Shown here piece after piece: positions 39,296 through 47,673 of a DNA stretch of 64,000 bases; position 1 is the stretch's first letter, and each line of letters opens with the position of its first letter. The translations under genes were made by a program, and so were the position numbers. The stretch lies in NCBI GenBank assembly GCA_022843025.1, contig JALHOL010000004.1, forward strand, positions 339,648 through 403,647, written 5' to 3'. A model generated the notes under the pieces. The model searched no databases. It worked only from the letters and a program-made list of their open reading frames with translations, and was not told where the DNA came from. This DNA comes from Paracoccaceae bacterium (lineage in GTDB: Bacteria > Pseudomonadota > Alphaproteobacteria > Rhodobacterales > Rhodobacteraceae).

Positions 39296-39323
39296 AAAAG
39301 GCCGCCCCCTTGGGCGGCCTTTT
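39296..39323. terminator. Bidirectional terminator between helicase and IMPase genes
   Basis: Perfect 12-bp stem AAAAGGCCGCCC (39296-39307) / GGGCGGCCTTTT (39312-39323), 4-nt loop. The A/T ends give a U-run on both strands, serving both convergent genes. Confidence 0.85.
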
Positions 39324-39350
39324 CCATCTTAGACCAATAACGAAACGATC

Positions 39351-40133
39351 TCAGACCGGCGCCAACCGCTCCATCAACGCCCGATGCAGCCCCGGCGCGG
39401 CCACAACCAATCCGTCTGCCTTCGGCACAGGCATGTTGAACCGCAGCGCAGCCCCATGCCGATCCGACACCGCCGCCCCGGCCCGCGCCGCAATCAGGCT
39501 GCCGGCCGCGATGTCCCATTCCCAGCCTTGCCGAAAGCTCAGCATCCCGTCAAACCGCCCTTGTCCCACCAGCGCCAGCCGATAGGCGACCGACGCGCGG
39601 AAACTACGCTTCACATCTGGCACACCGCCCGGCCAATGTTCGGGCTTCAGGTTCACCGCGGGCGTCAGGATATTCGCCCCTTCGGTCCCGCCAATGGTGC
39701 TGGCCGCAATCGGCGCATCGTTCAGCGTGGCAGGCCCGTCATGGCGGGCCGCGAACATCCGGTCCAGCACGGGCAGAAACACCACCCCCGCCGTCACCTT
39801 GCCATGCCGCGCAATCGCCAGCGAATGGCTGAAACTGTCTTCGCCTGCGATAAAGGCGCGCGTCCCGTCAATCGGATCAAGGATGAAAACCGTCTCCCGC
39901 CCCAACCGCACCAGATCATCCGGCGTCTCTTCCGACAGCCAGCCGTAATCCGGCCGCGCGCCCCGGAGCGTTTTGATCAGCGCGTCATTGACCGCATGAT
40001 CTGCCTCGGTGACCGGCCCTTCATCGCCCTTGTCCCACACCTTGGGATTGCGCTTCCAAAAGCGCATCGCGATCTTTCCCGCCTCGCGCGCCGCGCGCAC
40101 CAGAAGTGCAAGGTCGTCTTCAGGAACCGGCAA
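39351..40133 (-). CDS. Inositol-monophosphatase-family phosphatase (CysQ/HisN-like)
   Basis: 260 residues. The lithium-sensitive phosphatase motifs are present: EADHAVND, LSEET (metal Glu), LDPIDGTRAFIAG and WEWDIAAGSLIAARAGA. Family members act on inositol phosphate, 3'-phosphoadenosine 5'-phosphate or histidinol phosphate; SWEWDIAAG and the overall length fit the CysQ-like branch but do not settle it. It overlaps the upstream PmbA gene by 14 bases and shares its transcript. Confidence 0.82.
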   Translation of the reverse strand: MPVPEDDLALLVRAAREAGKIAMRFWKRNPKVWDKGDEGPVTEADHAVNDALIKTLRGARPDYGWLSEETPDDLVRLGRETVFILDPIDGTRAFIAGEDSFSHSLAIARHGKVTAGVVFLPVLDRMFAARHDGPATLNDAPIAASTIGGTEGANILTPAVNLKPEHWPGGVPDVKRSFRASVAYRLALVGQGRFDGMLSFRQGWEWDIAAGSLIAARAGAAVSDRHGAALRFNMPVPKADGLVVAAPGLHRALMERLAPV

Positions 40134-41463
40134 GGGTCAACCCGTCGATCAGGCAGGAAGGCACCCGCGTCGACAGATGTGCCCGCGCATCATTTGCCGG
40201 GATCAGCCGCAGCAGCATGTCGCGCAGATTGCCCGCGATGGTGCATTCGTTCACCGGGTGCGAAATCACCCCGTTTTGTACCCAGAACCCCGCCGCGCCG
40301 CGCGAATAATCCCCGGTGGTCGGGCTGATCGTCGATCCGATCATGGACGTGACATAAAGCCCTGTCCCCATGTCGCGGATCAGATCCTCACGCGACCGCG
40401 CGCCTTGCGTCAGGTCGATATTCGATGTGGTGGGCGATGGTGGCGAAGATGTTCCCCGCGCCGCATTGGCCGTGCTGCCCATCCCCAGCTTTCGCCCGGT
40501 GGCAAGGTCCAGCGTCCACCCCGTCAGGATACCGTTTTCCACAATCGCCCGCCGCTGCGTCGGCAACCCCTCGCCATCAAACGGGCGGCTGGAAGATATG
40601 CGCGGCCGATGCGGATCTTCGATCACCGAAAGCCCTTCGGGCAGCACCTGCTGTCCCAGCGCATCGCGCAACCAACTCGCCCCGCGCGCAATCGCGGCCC
40701 CGTTCACGGCGGAAAGCAGATGCCCGATCAGCGACGATGCCACCCGCTCATCAAACAGCACCGGATAGGTACCGGTCACCGGCTTCACCGCCCCGGCCCG
40801 TGCCAGGGCCCGTTCCGCCGCCAGCGCGCCAATCCCCTCAGCCCCCGGCAGATCGGATTGATAGGTCCGCGACTCCCCTGCCCAGTCCCGCTCCATCCCC
40901 GTGCCTTCGCCGGTAAAGGCCACGGCGGAAATGGAACGCGAGGTGCGCGCATAGCCCCCCGAAAACCCGTTTGATGCCGCAAGATGCATCGCACGGGCAG
41001 AATAGCCTGCCGATGCCTCCACCTGTGTGATGTCCTTGGATGCCAGCGCTGCCGCCTCAACCGCGCGGCAATCGGCCTCCAGCATGGCGGCATCCGGTTC
41101 CGCCGCCGGATCGGTCAGGTCAAGCGCCGCCAGATCCCAATCCCGCGCAATCTGCCCCGGATCGGCCAGTCCGGCATAGGGGTCATCCGGTGCTTCACGC
41201 GCCATCGCCACCGCCCGCTCGGCCAGTGCTGCGATGGTGCGGTCCGAAATGTCGGATGCAGAAACACAGGCCTGCCTGCCGCCAAACAGCACGCGCAGCC
41301 CGATTTCTGTTCCCTCGGCGCGTTCCGCCTGTTCCAGCGCCCCACGCCGCACGTCGATGGTCAGCGAGGTGCCATGAACGGCCAAGGCATCCGCCGCCTC
41401 GGCCCCCGCCTTTTTCGCGGCGTCCAGCAAGCGGGCAGTCAGATCGGCAAGCGGTGCGGTCAT
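40120..41463 (-). CDS. pmbA: TldD/PmbA-family protein
   Basis: 447 residues of the TldD/PmbA peptidase family (PmbA/TldE half): VLFDERVASSLIGHLLSAVNGAAIARGASWLRD, RPFDGEGLPTQRR, and the C-terminal GLYVTSMIGSTISPTTGDYSRGAAGFWVQNG. The TldD HExxxH metal motif is absent, as expected for the TldE partner. In E. coli TldD/E matures microcin B17 and degrades CcdA. Start MTAPLADLTARLL at 41463 has an AAGGAAAT site; longer frame rejected. No TldD partner in the window. Confidence 0.85.
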   Translation of the reverse strand: MTAPLADLTARLLDAAKKAGAEAADALAVHGTSLTIDVRRGALEQAERAEGTEIGLRVLFGGRQACVSASDISDRTIAALAERAVAMAREAPDDPYAGLADPGQIARDWDLAALDLTDPAAEPDAAMLEADCRAVEAAALASKDITQVEASAGYSARAMHLAASNGFSGGYARTSRSISAVAFTGEGTGMERDWAGESRTYQSDLPGAEGIGALAAERALARAGAVKPVTGTYPVLFDERVASSLIGHLLSAVNGAAIARGASWLRDALGQQVLPEGLSVIEDPHRPRISSSRPFDGEGLPTQRRAIVENGILTGWTLDLATGRKLGMGSTANAARGTSSPPSPTTSNIDLTQGARSREDLIRDMGTGLYVTSMIGSTISPTTGDYSRGAAGFWVQNGVISHPVNECTIAGNLRDMLLRLIPANDARAHLSTRVPSCLIDGLTLAGS

Positions 41464-41544
41464 GGGATTTCCTTCAGGCCTTTGTGACCGAGGTAGTCCG
41501 CCTGCCACGCCTGTGCAAGTTGATGCCACCGCCGGGTAGGTACG

Positions 41545-41572
41545 AAAAAGCCCCCGCAATCGCTGCGGGGGC
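41545..41572 (-). terminator. Terminator of the DUF2125 gene
   Basis: Stem GCCCCCGCA (41550-41558) / TGCGGGGGC (41564-41572), perfect 9 bp, loop 5 nt; on the minus strand followed by TTTTTCG. It separates the DUF2125 gene from pmbA. Confidence 0.75.
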
Positions 41573-41591
41573 CTGTTTCATTCAGCGCTGC

Positions 41592-43133
41592 TTACTGAAG
41601 CTGCTGGCCGTTCGCAAAGAACCCGCCATCCTTGAACTCCAGCGTCGACGACAACTCATCCTCGCCGGTCGCATTGGCGAACATCGACAGCATCATGCGG
41701 AAGCCCATGACTTGATCCTCGGGCAACAGTCCCATCGCCACCAGCTTGTCCATCAGCGTGTTGCCGCCCACCAGCTTCAGGTCGATCTTCCCGGTCGGTG
41801 CGGGCATCCCGCCATAGGTCACCAGATCGGTGTTATCAAAAGTCAGCGCTCCGCTTCCTGTCAGCTCCGCGCCGGCGATCTTGGCCTGCACGGAGGTGAT
41901 GTCGAGCGCGTTCAACTCGCCCGGGGGCTGTTCGCCCGCCGCTTCCATCGCCGCCGGATCCATAATGTCGACAAACAGCGTGGCCTTGCCCTTGGTGTCG
42001 ATCACCAGCGTCGCCGGATCGCGGGGCAATTGGTTGGTCGGGTCGATCATCCCCCAGACTTCATCCGAAACCGTCAGATCGACGATGCGGGTCAGCAGCG
42101 AGAAATCCGCCGGTTCTTCGGTCACGCTGACCGGCATCTGGAACCCGAACGCCGCTTCGCCATAAGCAAGGTTCACCTGAGGGAACGGAATTTCAGGCGC
42201 CGACATCGACATCGTCACCCCTTTGGCCCCGCCGGAATAGGAAAGCTGGTCGGCATTCATCACAAAGTTGATGGTGTTGCTTTCGCCTTGGCCGGTGATC
42301 TTGGTCACGCCCGCCGCTTCGGTCACTTCCATGTCATAGGTTGTCACGCCGCTGGAGAACGTGCCGTCCGTCGCAAACCCGGCTTTCAGCGCCGCCGCCA
42401 TGTCGGCCATCGCTTCTGACCCCAGGAAGGTGCCGTTCGTCGTACCAGTCAGGTCTGCCATCGTGATGTTGATCTTCATGTCAGACGGGCCGGCCATCTC
42501 GCCCTCGGCTGGGCTTGGATCAAGGTCGCTGCCTGCAACGGTCAGCGCCATGTTCTCTGCCGCAAAGCTTGATGTCAGGGATGACCTCTCACCCTCGCCA
42601 ACCGCCACAAGATACTTTCCTGTGACGTTGGTCAGCTTTGCCTCGACAGTCAGATCCACGGCCTCCGTTTCAACGCCCTCAACACTGGTCAGGGCAATCG
42701 TCATTTCGGGGCCGCTGAAATCATAGGCCGTTTCGGCCTCATCGCCGCTGGCAACGATGGTCAGCCCGGGTTGGCGAATTTCCATCGACAGCGTGGTCGG
42801 GTCAGCATCGGCCTCGGGCGGGTCGATCGTCATTTCGAACGGATACGTGTCGGACATCGTCACCTCGACGGTGCCATCCCCCATGTCCTGAAAGCGGATC
42901 TCGTCCACCGAACCGGTGCCGGTCACGCCTTCCTGATCAATCGCCATCTGCATGCCGGTCACAACCAGCGTATCGCCATCACGTTCCACGCTTTCGGTGG
43001 TCACGGTCTGGCCGCTGCTTGTGGCTAAGGACAGCCAGTTTTCCCAGACCTGTTCCGGGGTCACGTCGGCAAAGGCCGGCGCGGCAAGAAGCATGACAAG
43101 GGCGGTGCTGCCAGCCAGCCTGCGATTGATCAT
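41592..43133 (-). CDS. DUF2125 secreted protein
   Basis: 513 residues; signal peptide MINRRLAGSTALVMLLAAPAFA, then a long beta-rich acidic protein with repeated strands of the form DLTVEAKLTNVTGKYLV and QAKIAGAELTGSGALTFDNTDLVTYGGMPAPTGKIDLKLVGG, the DUF2125 pattern, ending FANGQQLQ. The family is periplasmic and widespread in alphaproteobacteria, resembling AsmA-type folds; its function is not known. Start at 43133 is fixed by the signal peptide. Confidence 0.82.
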   Translation of the reverse strand: MINRRLAGSTALVMLLAAPAFADVTPEQVWENWLSLATSSGQTVTTESVERDGDTLVVTGMQMAIDQEGVTGTGSVDEIRFQDMGDGTVEVTMSDTYPFEMTIDPPEADADPTTLSMEIRQPGLTIVASGDEAETAYDFSGPEMTIALTSVEGVETEAVDLTVEAKLTNVTGKYLVAVGEGERSSLTSSFAAENMALTVAGSDLDPSPAEGEMAGPSDMKINITMADLTGTTNGTFLGSEAMADMAAALKAGFATDGTFSSGVTTYDMEVTEAAGVTKITGQGESNTINFVMNADQLSYSGGAKGVTMSMSAPEIPFPQVNLAYGEAAFGFQMPVSVTEEPADFSLLTRIVDLTVSDEVWGMIDPTNQLPRDPATLVIDTKGKATLFVDIMDPAAMEAAGEQPPGELNALDITSVQAKIAGAELTGSGALTFDNTDLVTYGGMPAPTGKIDLKLVGGNTLMDKLVAMGLLPEDQVMGFRMMLSMFANATGEDELSSTLEFKDGGFFANGQQLQ

Positions 43134-43282
43134 AATGAACCTCGTTTCGATGCGATAAAATCTGTCGGCGCGGAGCATCCTCCCCCGCCGTTGCGGGGTC
43201 AAGGGTTTCCATCGCGGCTCTTGCATGCGTTAACTCCGTGGCGAAAGTGTGAAACGCCCCGCGCAGGGCAAGGAGGGACGGC

Positions 43283-44029
43283 GTGAAAGGCAAGGTTGTG
43301 GTCATCACCGGGGCAAGCCGGGGCATCGGCGCCGCCGCTATGCGGGCCTTTGTGGCCGCCGGGGCACGCGTCGCGGCCTTGGCCCGCAACGAGGCGCAGG
43401 TCGCGGAATTGGCCGCCGAACTGGGCCCAGATGTGATCGCTCTGGGCTGTGACGTCGCGGATTGGACATCGCTTCAAGCCGCGATCAGCGCGGTCACCGC
43501 CCGCTTTGGCCGAATCGACGTGCTGGTGAACAACGCAGCCGTTATCGAACCCATTGCAAGGTTGGCAGATGCCGATACTGCCGCCTGGGGCAAAAGCATC
43601 GACATTAACCTCAAGGGCGTGTTTCACGGGATGAAGGCCGTGCTTCCCCAGATGCGCGCGCAGGGGGCGGGAACAATCATCACCGTGTCGTCCGGCGCGG
43701 CCACCAATCCTCTGGAAGGGTGGAGCGCCTATTGCGCAGGCAAGGCGGGCGCGCTGATGCTCACCCGCGCCGCCCATCTGGAAGAGGGGCCGCAGGGCAT
43801 CCGCATCCTCGGACTGTCGCCCGGAACGGTGGCCACCGACATGCAGGTCAAGATCAAGGAATCTGGCGTGAACCCCGTCAGCCAGATCGATTTCGCCACC
43901 CACATCCCCGCCGATTGGCCCGCCCGCGCGCTGGTCTGGATGTGTGGGCCAGCCGCCGATGAATGGCTGGGTCGCGACATTCCCCTGCGCGATGAAGCGG
44001 TACGCCGCGCCGTGGGGCTGATCCCATGA
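43283..44029 (+). CDS. Short-chain dehydrogenase/reductase
   Basis: 248 residues from a GTG with a strong site (AGGAGG at 43271). Motifs: TGASRGIG (9-16), NNAAV, SSGAATN with catalytic Ser, and YCAGKAG with Tyr/Lys. It ends with a distinctive WLGRDIPLRDEAVRRAVGL tail. It overlaps the enoyl-CoA hydratase gene by 4 bases, so the pair may act on a related hydroxyacyl or short-chain substrate; not determined. Confidence 0.85.
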   Translation: MKGKVVVITGASRGIGAAAMRAFVAAGARVAALARNEAQVAELAAELGPDVIALGCDVADWTSLQAAISAVTARFGRIDVLVNNAAVIEPIARLADADTAAWGKSIDINLKGVFHGMKAVLPQMRAQGAGTIITVSSGAATNPLEGWSAYCAGKAGALMLTRAAHLEEGPQGIRILGLSPGTVATDMQVKIKESGVNPVSQIDFATHIPADWPARALVWMCGPAADEWLGRDIPLRDEAVRRAVGLIP

Positions 44030-44631
44030 TCCGGGTCGAGGATCGCGCTGGCGCGCGCCTTCTGGTGCTGGACCGCGCCGACAAGGCCAATGCCCTGACA
44101 CAGGACATGCTGGCCGCGTTGGATGCTGCCGTGGCACAGGCGGCGGCGGATGGGGTCGCCGTTCTGGTGCTGACAGGCGCGGGCCGCGTCTTTTCCGCTG
44201 GGGCCGATCTGGAGGGCATGGCGCAGGGCCTTGGCCATGCCCCGGAATGGGAGGTGCTGTCGCGCCGCATCGCCACCTATCCTGGCCTGACCATCGCCGC
44301 GCTGAATGGCACGCTGGCAGGCGGGGCCTTCAGCATGGCGCTGGCCTGCGATCTGCGGGTGGCTGTTCCGGGGGCGGAATTCTTCTATCCTGTGATGAAG
44401 CGCGGCTACCTGCCCCAACCCTCCGATCCCGCCCGCCTGTCGGCGCTGGTCGGGCCTGCACGGGCAAAGCAGATCCTGCTCGCAGGTCAGCGGATCAATG
44501 CAGAAACCGCACTGGGCTGGGGCTTGATTGACGGCATTGTCAATGACGCAGTCGAAGGCGCACTTACACTCTCCACTGATGCACTGGCCGCCGATCCGCG
44601 CCACGTCCGCCGGATGAAGGCAATGTTCTGA
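44026..44631 (+). CDS. Enoyl-CoA hydratase/isomerase family protein
   Basis: 201 residues of the crotonase fold, shorter than the usual 255-260 because the C-terminal helices are missing. VLTGAGRVFSAGADLEGM is the oxyanion-hole segment, and LNGTLAGGAFSMALACDLRVA the second. The catalytic Glu pair is not obvious in the segment EFFYPVMKRGYLP, so the reaction may differ from hydration. Coupled to the SDR gene by a 4-base overlap. Lies immediately left of the transposon-disrupted HNH gene. Confidence 0.82.
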   Translation: MIRVEDRAGARLLVLDRADKANALTQDMLAALDAAVAQAAADGVAVLVLTGAGRVFSAGADLEGMAQGLGHAPEWEVLSRRIATYPGLTIAALNGTLAGGAFSMALACDLRVAVPGAEFFYPVMKRGYLPQPSDPARLSALVGPARAKQILLAGQRINAETALGWGLIDGIVNDAVEGALTLSTDALAADPRHVRRMKAMF

Positions 44632-44639
44632 CTGCCGCC

Positions 44640-44803
44640 CTAGCGCTTGCGATGCCCGCCTGGCAACCGCGACAGGAAGCCGGGCGGCCGCTTCGCGATC
44701 CAAGCCAGAAACCCCTCCATCCGTGCATCCGCGCGTATCGCTTCGGGCGTGTTGAACTGCCGCGCCAGTTCGGTTTCGGTAAACCGGGCGTGAATTTCCG
44801 GCC
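44640..44803 (-). pseudogene. HNH endonuclease, 3' half, split by transposon
   Basis: The minus-strand frame reads EIHARFTETELARQFNTPEAIRADARMEGFLAWIAKRPPGFLSRLPGGHRKR to a TAG at 44640. This is the C-terminal half of a small alphaproteobacterial HNH family whose start lies 4 kb to the right, at 48990, beyond the element. The longer ORF that reads into the inverted repeat is an artefact. The half contains the third metal-site region (the IH after the break). Not expected to work alone. Confidence 0.8.
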
Positions 44804-44830
44804 TTATGTAGCAAACGCACCAACGCCAAA
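44799..44830 (+). repeat. Left terminal inverted repeat
   Basis: Begins CGGCCTTATGTAGCAAACGC and ends CAACGCCAAA; identical over 32 bases to the reverse complement of 48834-48865. If the outer GGCC is target duplication, the element itself begins TTATGTAGC at 44804. Confidence 0.9.
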
Positions 44831-44866
44831 CTACACCTAAACGCCTGACTCTGCTAGTCTTTCGGC

Positions 44867-45244
44867 ATGACACGCAGATACTACTACCGCCCTTGGAAGG
44901 AAGAAACGCTGGTTGCCGCGCTGCACTTCATGCGCTGCCAGATCGTGCGCGATGAGGCCGAAGGCCTAAAGCATATCGACGCCCTGTTGACGCTGCGCGG
45001 GGTGGACCCTGACAGTCTGCCATTGCCGCAGAAGTTCCCGAAGACGTTCAAGCGCGGCCACCTAAGCCAAGCCATCCTGCGCGAGCTTCGCGGCGGGCCA
45101 TTGCGCGGCTCAGAATTGGCAAGACGGTTGCAGGGGAACTTGGCCTATGCGGATGCGTACAGGAAGGTGTACGCGGCCCTGCATCGGCTGAAAGAACGCA
45201 GAATACTTGAGAACCAGAACGCAATTTGGAAGGTTATGGAATGA
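44867..45244 (+). CDS. Cargo hypothetical protein, helix-turn-helix-like
   Basis: 125 residues, first gene inside the left repeat (36 bases away). The C-terminal part (LSQAILRELRGGPLRGSELARRLQ ... AYRKVYAALHRLKERRIL) reads like a winged-helix DNA-binding domain, similar in plan to MarR/ArsR-like proteins; the N-terminal part (RYYYRPWKEETLVAALHFMRCQIVRDEAEGLKHIDALL) is helical. Overlaps the next small gene by 4 bases. Function unknown; perhaps a regulator of the element. Confidence 0.6.
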   Translation: MTRRYYYRPWKEETLVAALHFMRCQIVRDEAEGLKHIDALLTLRGVDPDSLPLPQKFPKTFKRGHLSQAILRELRGGPLRGSELARRLQGNLAYADAYRKVYAALHRLKERRILENQNAIWKVME

Positions 45245-45429
45245 CACATAGCGTGGTTTCCCTAGAGGAACGGCGGGCCATGAAGCGCAGCCCGCCGAAC
45301 CCGTTATTCGAGGCTTTGGACGCTTTGGCTCTAGCTCTGTCGGACCATCAGCACCAATGGACCGAAAGGGAGAGAAGCCTTTACGAAACGGCCGTAGCTT
45401 ACTTGGGTTTTCGGTTGTACGGAGACTGA
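45241..45429 (+). CDS. Cargo small hypothetical protein
   Basis: 62 residues (MTHSVVSLEERRAMKRSPPNPLFEALDALALALSDHQHQWTERERSLYETAVAYLGFRLYGD), predicted helical with no recognisable domain. It starts in an ATGA overlap with the previous gene, which supports real translation. Its end overlaps the convergent 45399 gene by about 30 bases. Confidence 0.45.
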   Translation: MTHSVVSLEERRAMKRSPPNPLFEALDALALALSDHQHQWTERERSLYETAVAYLGFRLYGD

Positions 45430-45605
45430 TTGGTGGGCTTCAGGCTCACGCCAAGGTCCGCGGCCTTGGACTGTACGGCAGTTTCTGACCGACCAAGTTT
45501 GAGGCCAATAACGCGCGTCGGCGTGTTATCCTTGGCCAGGGACTTGATGGCAGAAACGTCCTTGTCGGACCACGACTTCCCAGAGTTTGGAGGTGTTTTA
45601 GGCAT
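45399..45605 (-). CDS. Small SANT/Myb-like DNA-binding protein
   Basis: 68 residues. SWSDKDVSAIKSLAKDNTPTRVIGLKLGRSETAVQSKAADLGVSLKP is a Trp-rich helix-turn-helix of a small alphaproteobacterial family, reminiscent of GcrA's N-terminus in layout. A strong AGGAGG lies 14 bases before the ATG (leftward). The family is common on accessory DNA; role unknown, presumed DNA binding. Confidence 0.65.
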   Translation of the reverse strand: MPKTPPNSGKSWSDKDVSAIKSLAKDNTPTRVIGLKLGRSETAVQSKAADLGVSLKPTNQSPYNRKPK

Positions 45606-45664
45606 CAGTTCGCGCCTCCTGAGCGCTATATAGATGCCGTTGGCGGGTTGACCCCATGAGTCGC

Positions 45665-45683
45665 CCGTGCAATATTTGCACGG
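45665..45683. promoter_or_regulatory. Palindrome over the -10 of the candidate small RNA
   Basis: CCGTGCAA (45665-45672), TAT, TTGCACGG (45676-45683): perfect 8-bp arms. TTGACC (45648-45653) and AATATT (45671-45676), spaced 17, form a rightward promoter whose -10 lies in the palindrome, so it would work as an operator. A wider 12-bp inverted repeat (45636-45647 / 45699-45710) encloses it. Confidence 0.45.
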
Positions 45684-45762
45684 TGATCACAATGCCAGCC
45701 CGCCAACGGCTGGTTTCCAAAACAGGAGCGGCAGGTGGCTAGACCTGTCGCTCCATTTTTTT
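45683..45762 (+). ncRNA. Candidate transposon-borne small RNA
   Basis: Transcript of about 80 nt predicted between the promoter at 45648-45676 and a strong intrinsic terminator. It folds into hairpin 1 (CCAGCC 45695-45700 / GGCTGG 45708-45713, 7-nt loop) and terminator hairpin 2 (12 pairs, 45725-45736 / 45743-45754, one G-U, loop GGCTAG) followed by A and seven T. No ORF of note. A further hairpin (45809-45836, CAGGG...CCCTG with inner CTACC/GGTAG) lies beyond. Convergent with the NYN gene. Confidence 0.4.
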
Positions 45763-45868
45763 CAATACCACAACTTTTTGCGCGAGTCGAATCCGTGCCG
45801 GATACATGCAGGGGTTTCTACCAGAGGTAGTCCCTGTGTTGCCAACGGCATACAACTTAATGAGCGTG

Positions 45869-46513
45869 TCAGTTTGGGGGGTCGTACTCTACAGGGCGGG
45901 TCAAAAGAACGTTCCCTGCAGCGTCATTGATTTCCTTTGGCAAGAGGCAGCGCTCTAGGTGCATCTCGCTGATGGTGGCGCGCATGTCCGCCGCCGCCCA
46001 CAACTCTTTACTGTGCTTTCGGAACGGTGGCGCAATGATCTTGATCTTCTTTTTCGGCATTGCATTTCGGACCAAGCGTACGGGGCCAAGAAGATCCGAG
46101 TCGTTCGTTACCAGAAAGGCTTGATCATATAGCCCAAGGTGCCCGTCGCTGATGAGGTGCATTGCGATGTTAACGTCAGACTCTTTTTCCTCTCGGGCTT
46201 GATATGTGGTCTTGCAGTTCTTGCAGTAACACTGCTTGTCCTTGAAGCGGCCTTCAATGATCTCTGCACCAGCGTGCTTGAGAGCGGACGTGTACGCTTG
46301 GTGGCGGGCGAGTTTCGTGGGGTTCCACACAGGGTATGCAGTGAAGAACTTTACCGTTTCGACGCTGTGAACGGTTGGGTCAATGAACTCACGCATCAGC
46401 GCTGGCAAACTTAGCCACTTGAGGTGATTCTTCTTGTTTCCTGACGCTCGGTTACCATCATCGATGGAATGATACATGTTGAAGCCATCAATGTAGCAGG
46501 CCACCTTGATCAT
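45869..46513 (-). CDS. NYN-domain (LabA/DUF88-like) putative ribonuclease
   Basis: 214 residues of the PIN-like NYN family. Acidic active-site residues are in YIDGFNMYHS (Asp 9), KESDVNIAMHLISDG and LVTNDSDLLGPVRLV. An inserted CYCKNC segment (about 94-99) could bind zinc. NYN proteins are predicted RNases acting on structured RNA. ATG 46513 follows GGAGAA at ideal spacing; the in-frame TTG at 46525 lies in that site. It sits between a candidate small RNA and a leader with two GAAA-capped hairpins. GC content is visibly below the host's. Confidence 0.75.
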   Translation of the reverse strand: MIKVACYIDGFNMYHSIDDGNRASGNKKNHLKWLSLPALMREFIDPTVHSVETVKFFTAYPVWNPTKLARHQAYTSALKHAGAEIIEGRFKDKQCYCKNCKTTYQAREEKESDVNIAMHLISDGHLGLYDQAFLVTNDSDLLGPVRLVRNAMPKKKIKIIAPPFRKHSKELWAAADMRATISEMHLERCLLPKEINDAAGNVLLTRPVEYDPPN

Positions 46514-46535
46514 AAAATTCTCCAAAAATGAGAAT

Positions 46536-46584
46536 GCCGCGAGCGCTTTCGCGCCCGCGGCTGGCGACAGGCTTTCGCCTGCCG
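46536..46584 (-). ncRNA. Two-hairpin leader upstream of the NYN gene
   Basis: On the minus strand two stems follow one another. The first (46584-46565) is 8 bp and the second (46561-46536) is 11 bp; each has one G-U and both are closed by a GAAA tetraloop, a GNRA loop that often takes part in RNA tertiary contacts. It ends 23 bases before the NYN start. It might be a leader, a processing site for the nuclease, or part of the transposase's 3' end. Confidence 0.45.
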
Positions 46585-46713
46585 GGATGCAGTGACACCA
46601 ATATGATTCTTCACGCCCGCTATGTCAAGAGTCGGCGAGTCAAGCAAAATATGTAGCGCTGTATGCTGCCACATACTACCGATAGACTGCTAAACTCTTG
46701 GTTGTGCCTCTGG

Positions 46714-47670
46714 TCACTTCTGCCAGTAGCCCTTCCAAGCGCGGCTAACCGGGGCTTCCATCGCATTCTGCACCAGCCCGAAGGCCTGCGCGCCGTTGCT
46801 CTTGCGACGGCTGTCTTCCAGCCATGCGGCTTGCGTTGCGTACTGGTGCAGGTAACGCGGGCTAACATGGTGATGCTGGCCCTGCACCATGCGGCGCAGG
46901 CGCGAGAAGTAGCTTTCTGCCCAGTTGGTGTGCTTGCCGTGGTCGCTGTAGATTTCGCTGTGGTTGACGCGGTCAACCTGCCAGCCCGCATGCAGCGCAT
47001 CCCAGTGGGAAGCTTCATCAGCCGACAGGGTGGCCATGCGGTCAACGTTGGCATGCACCAGAGCCACGCCTTCGGCTTCGGCCATGGTGACCACGGGCAG
47101 TGTGCGGCCATGACGCTCGCGCAGCACCACGACTACGCGGCGCTTGCCGGACTGGTTGGCCTTCAAGCGGCGGTCTTTGCGGTCTGCCTTGGCATTCTCC
47201 GGGCGCACATGGCCGCCGAAGTAAGCGCCATCAACCTCGACGTGGCCTTTCAGGATTTCGCCGGTGTGGACTTCCAGCGCCATCGCTTCGCGCAGCTTGT
47301 GAGCCAAAACGAAAGCGGTCTTGTACTGACAGTCCAGATCGCGGGAAAGCTGCACCATGGAAACGCCCTTGGCGGCATTCACGGTAATGCAGATCGCGGC
47401 GAGCAGGTCAACGAAAGCCATCTTGCGGCTTGCGAAGATCGTCCCGGACGTAACCGAAAACTGGTGGCCACAGCCCTTGCATTTGAACTTGCGGCGGGTG
47501 GTGATCTTGTAGGTTTCGCAGCAGCCACACTGAGGGCAAACGGCTTCGCCATCGGTTTCCGGCCAGCGCATCTTGCAGAACGTGTCATAGGCCACTTCTT
47601 CGCCCGCCTTGTAGATGGCGCGAAGGCTCAGGGTGCGAGCGGCGGCTGAAAGGAGGAAGTGCTGTGCCAT
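46714..47670 (-). CDS. IS1595-family transposase
   Basis: 318 residues. An N-terminal zinc ribbon (CPQCGCCETY ... KCKGCGHQF, about 45-70) precedes the ISXO2-like DDE domain: VEVDGAYFGG (first Asp), ATLSADEASHWDALH, and NWAESYFSRLRR with the terminal acidic residue. Intact, with no frameshift. It is divergent from the DUF6471 gene and shares with it the 47674-47752 operator region. Confidence 0.88.
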   Translation of the reverse strand: MAQHFLLSAAARTLSLRAIYKAGEEVAYDTFCKMRWPETDGEAVCPQCGCCETYKITTRRKFKCKGCGHQFSVTSGTIFASRKMAFVDLLAAICITVNAAKGVSMVQLSRDLDCQYKTAFVLAHKLREAMALEVHTGEILKGHVEVDGAYFGGHVRPENAKADRKDRRLKANQSGKRRVVVVLRERHGRTLPVVTMAEAEGVALVHANVDRMATLSADEASHWDALHAGWQVDRVNHSEIYSDHGKHTNWAESYFSRLRRMVQGQHHHVSPRYLHQYATQAAWLEDSRRKSNGAQAFGLVQNAMEAPVSRAWKGYWQK

Positions 47671-47673
47671 GAT

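Noticed and set aside
43729..44829. Long minus-strand frame beginning MALVRLLHKAG
   Set aside because: The start is made by the transposon's inverted repeat; the rest is antisense to the SDR and hydratase genes. The same MALVRLLHKA appears at the other end of the element.
45781..45800. tRNA-like T-arm fragment (GAGTCGAATCCGTG)
   Set aside because: No acceptor, D- or anticodon arms can be drawn around it.
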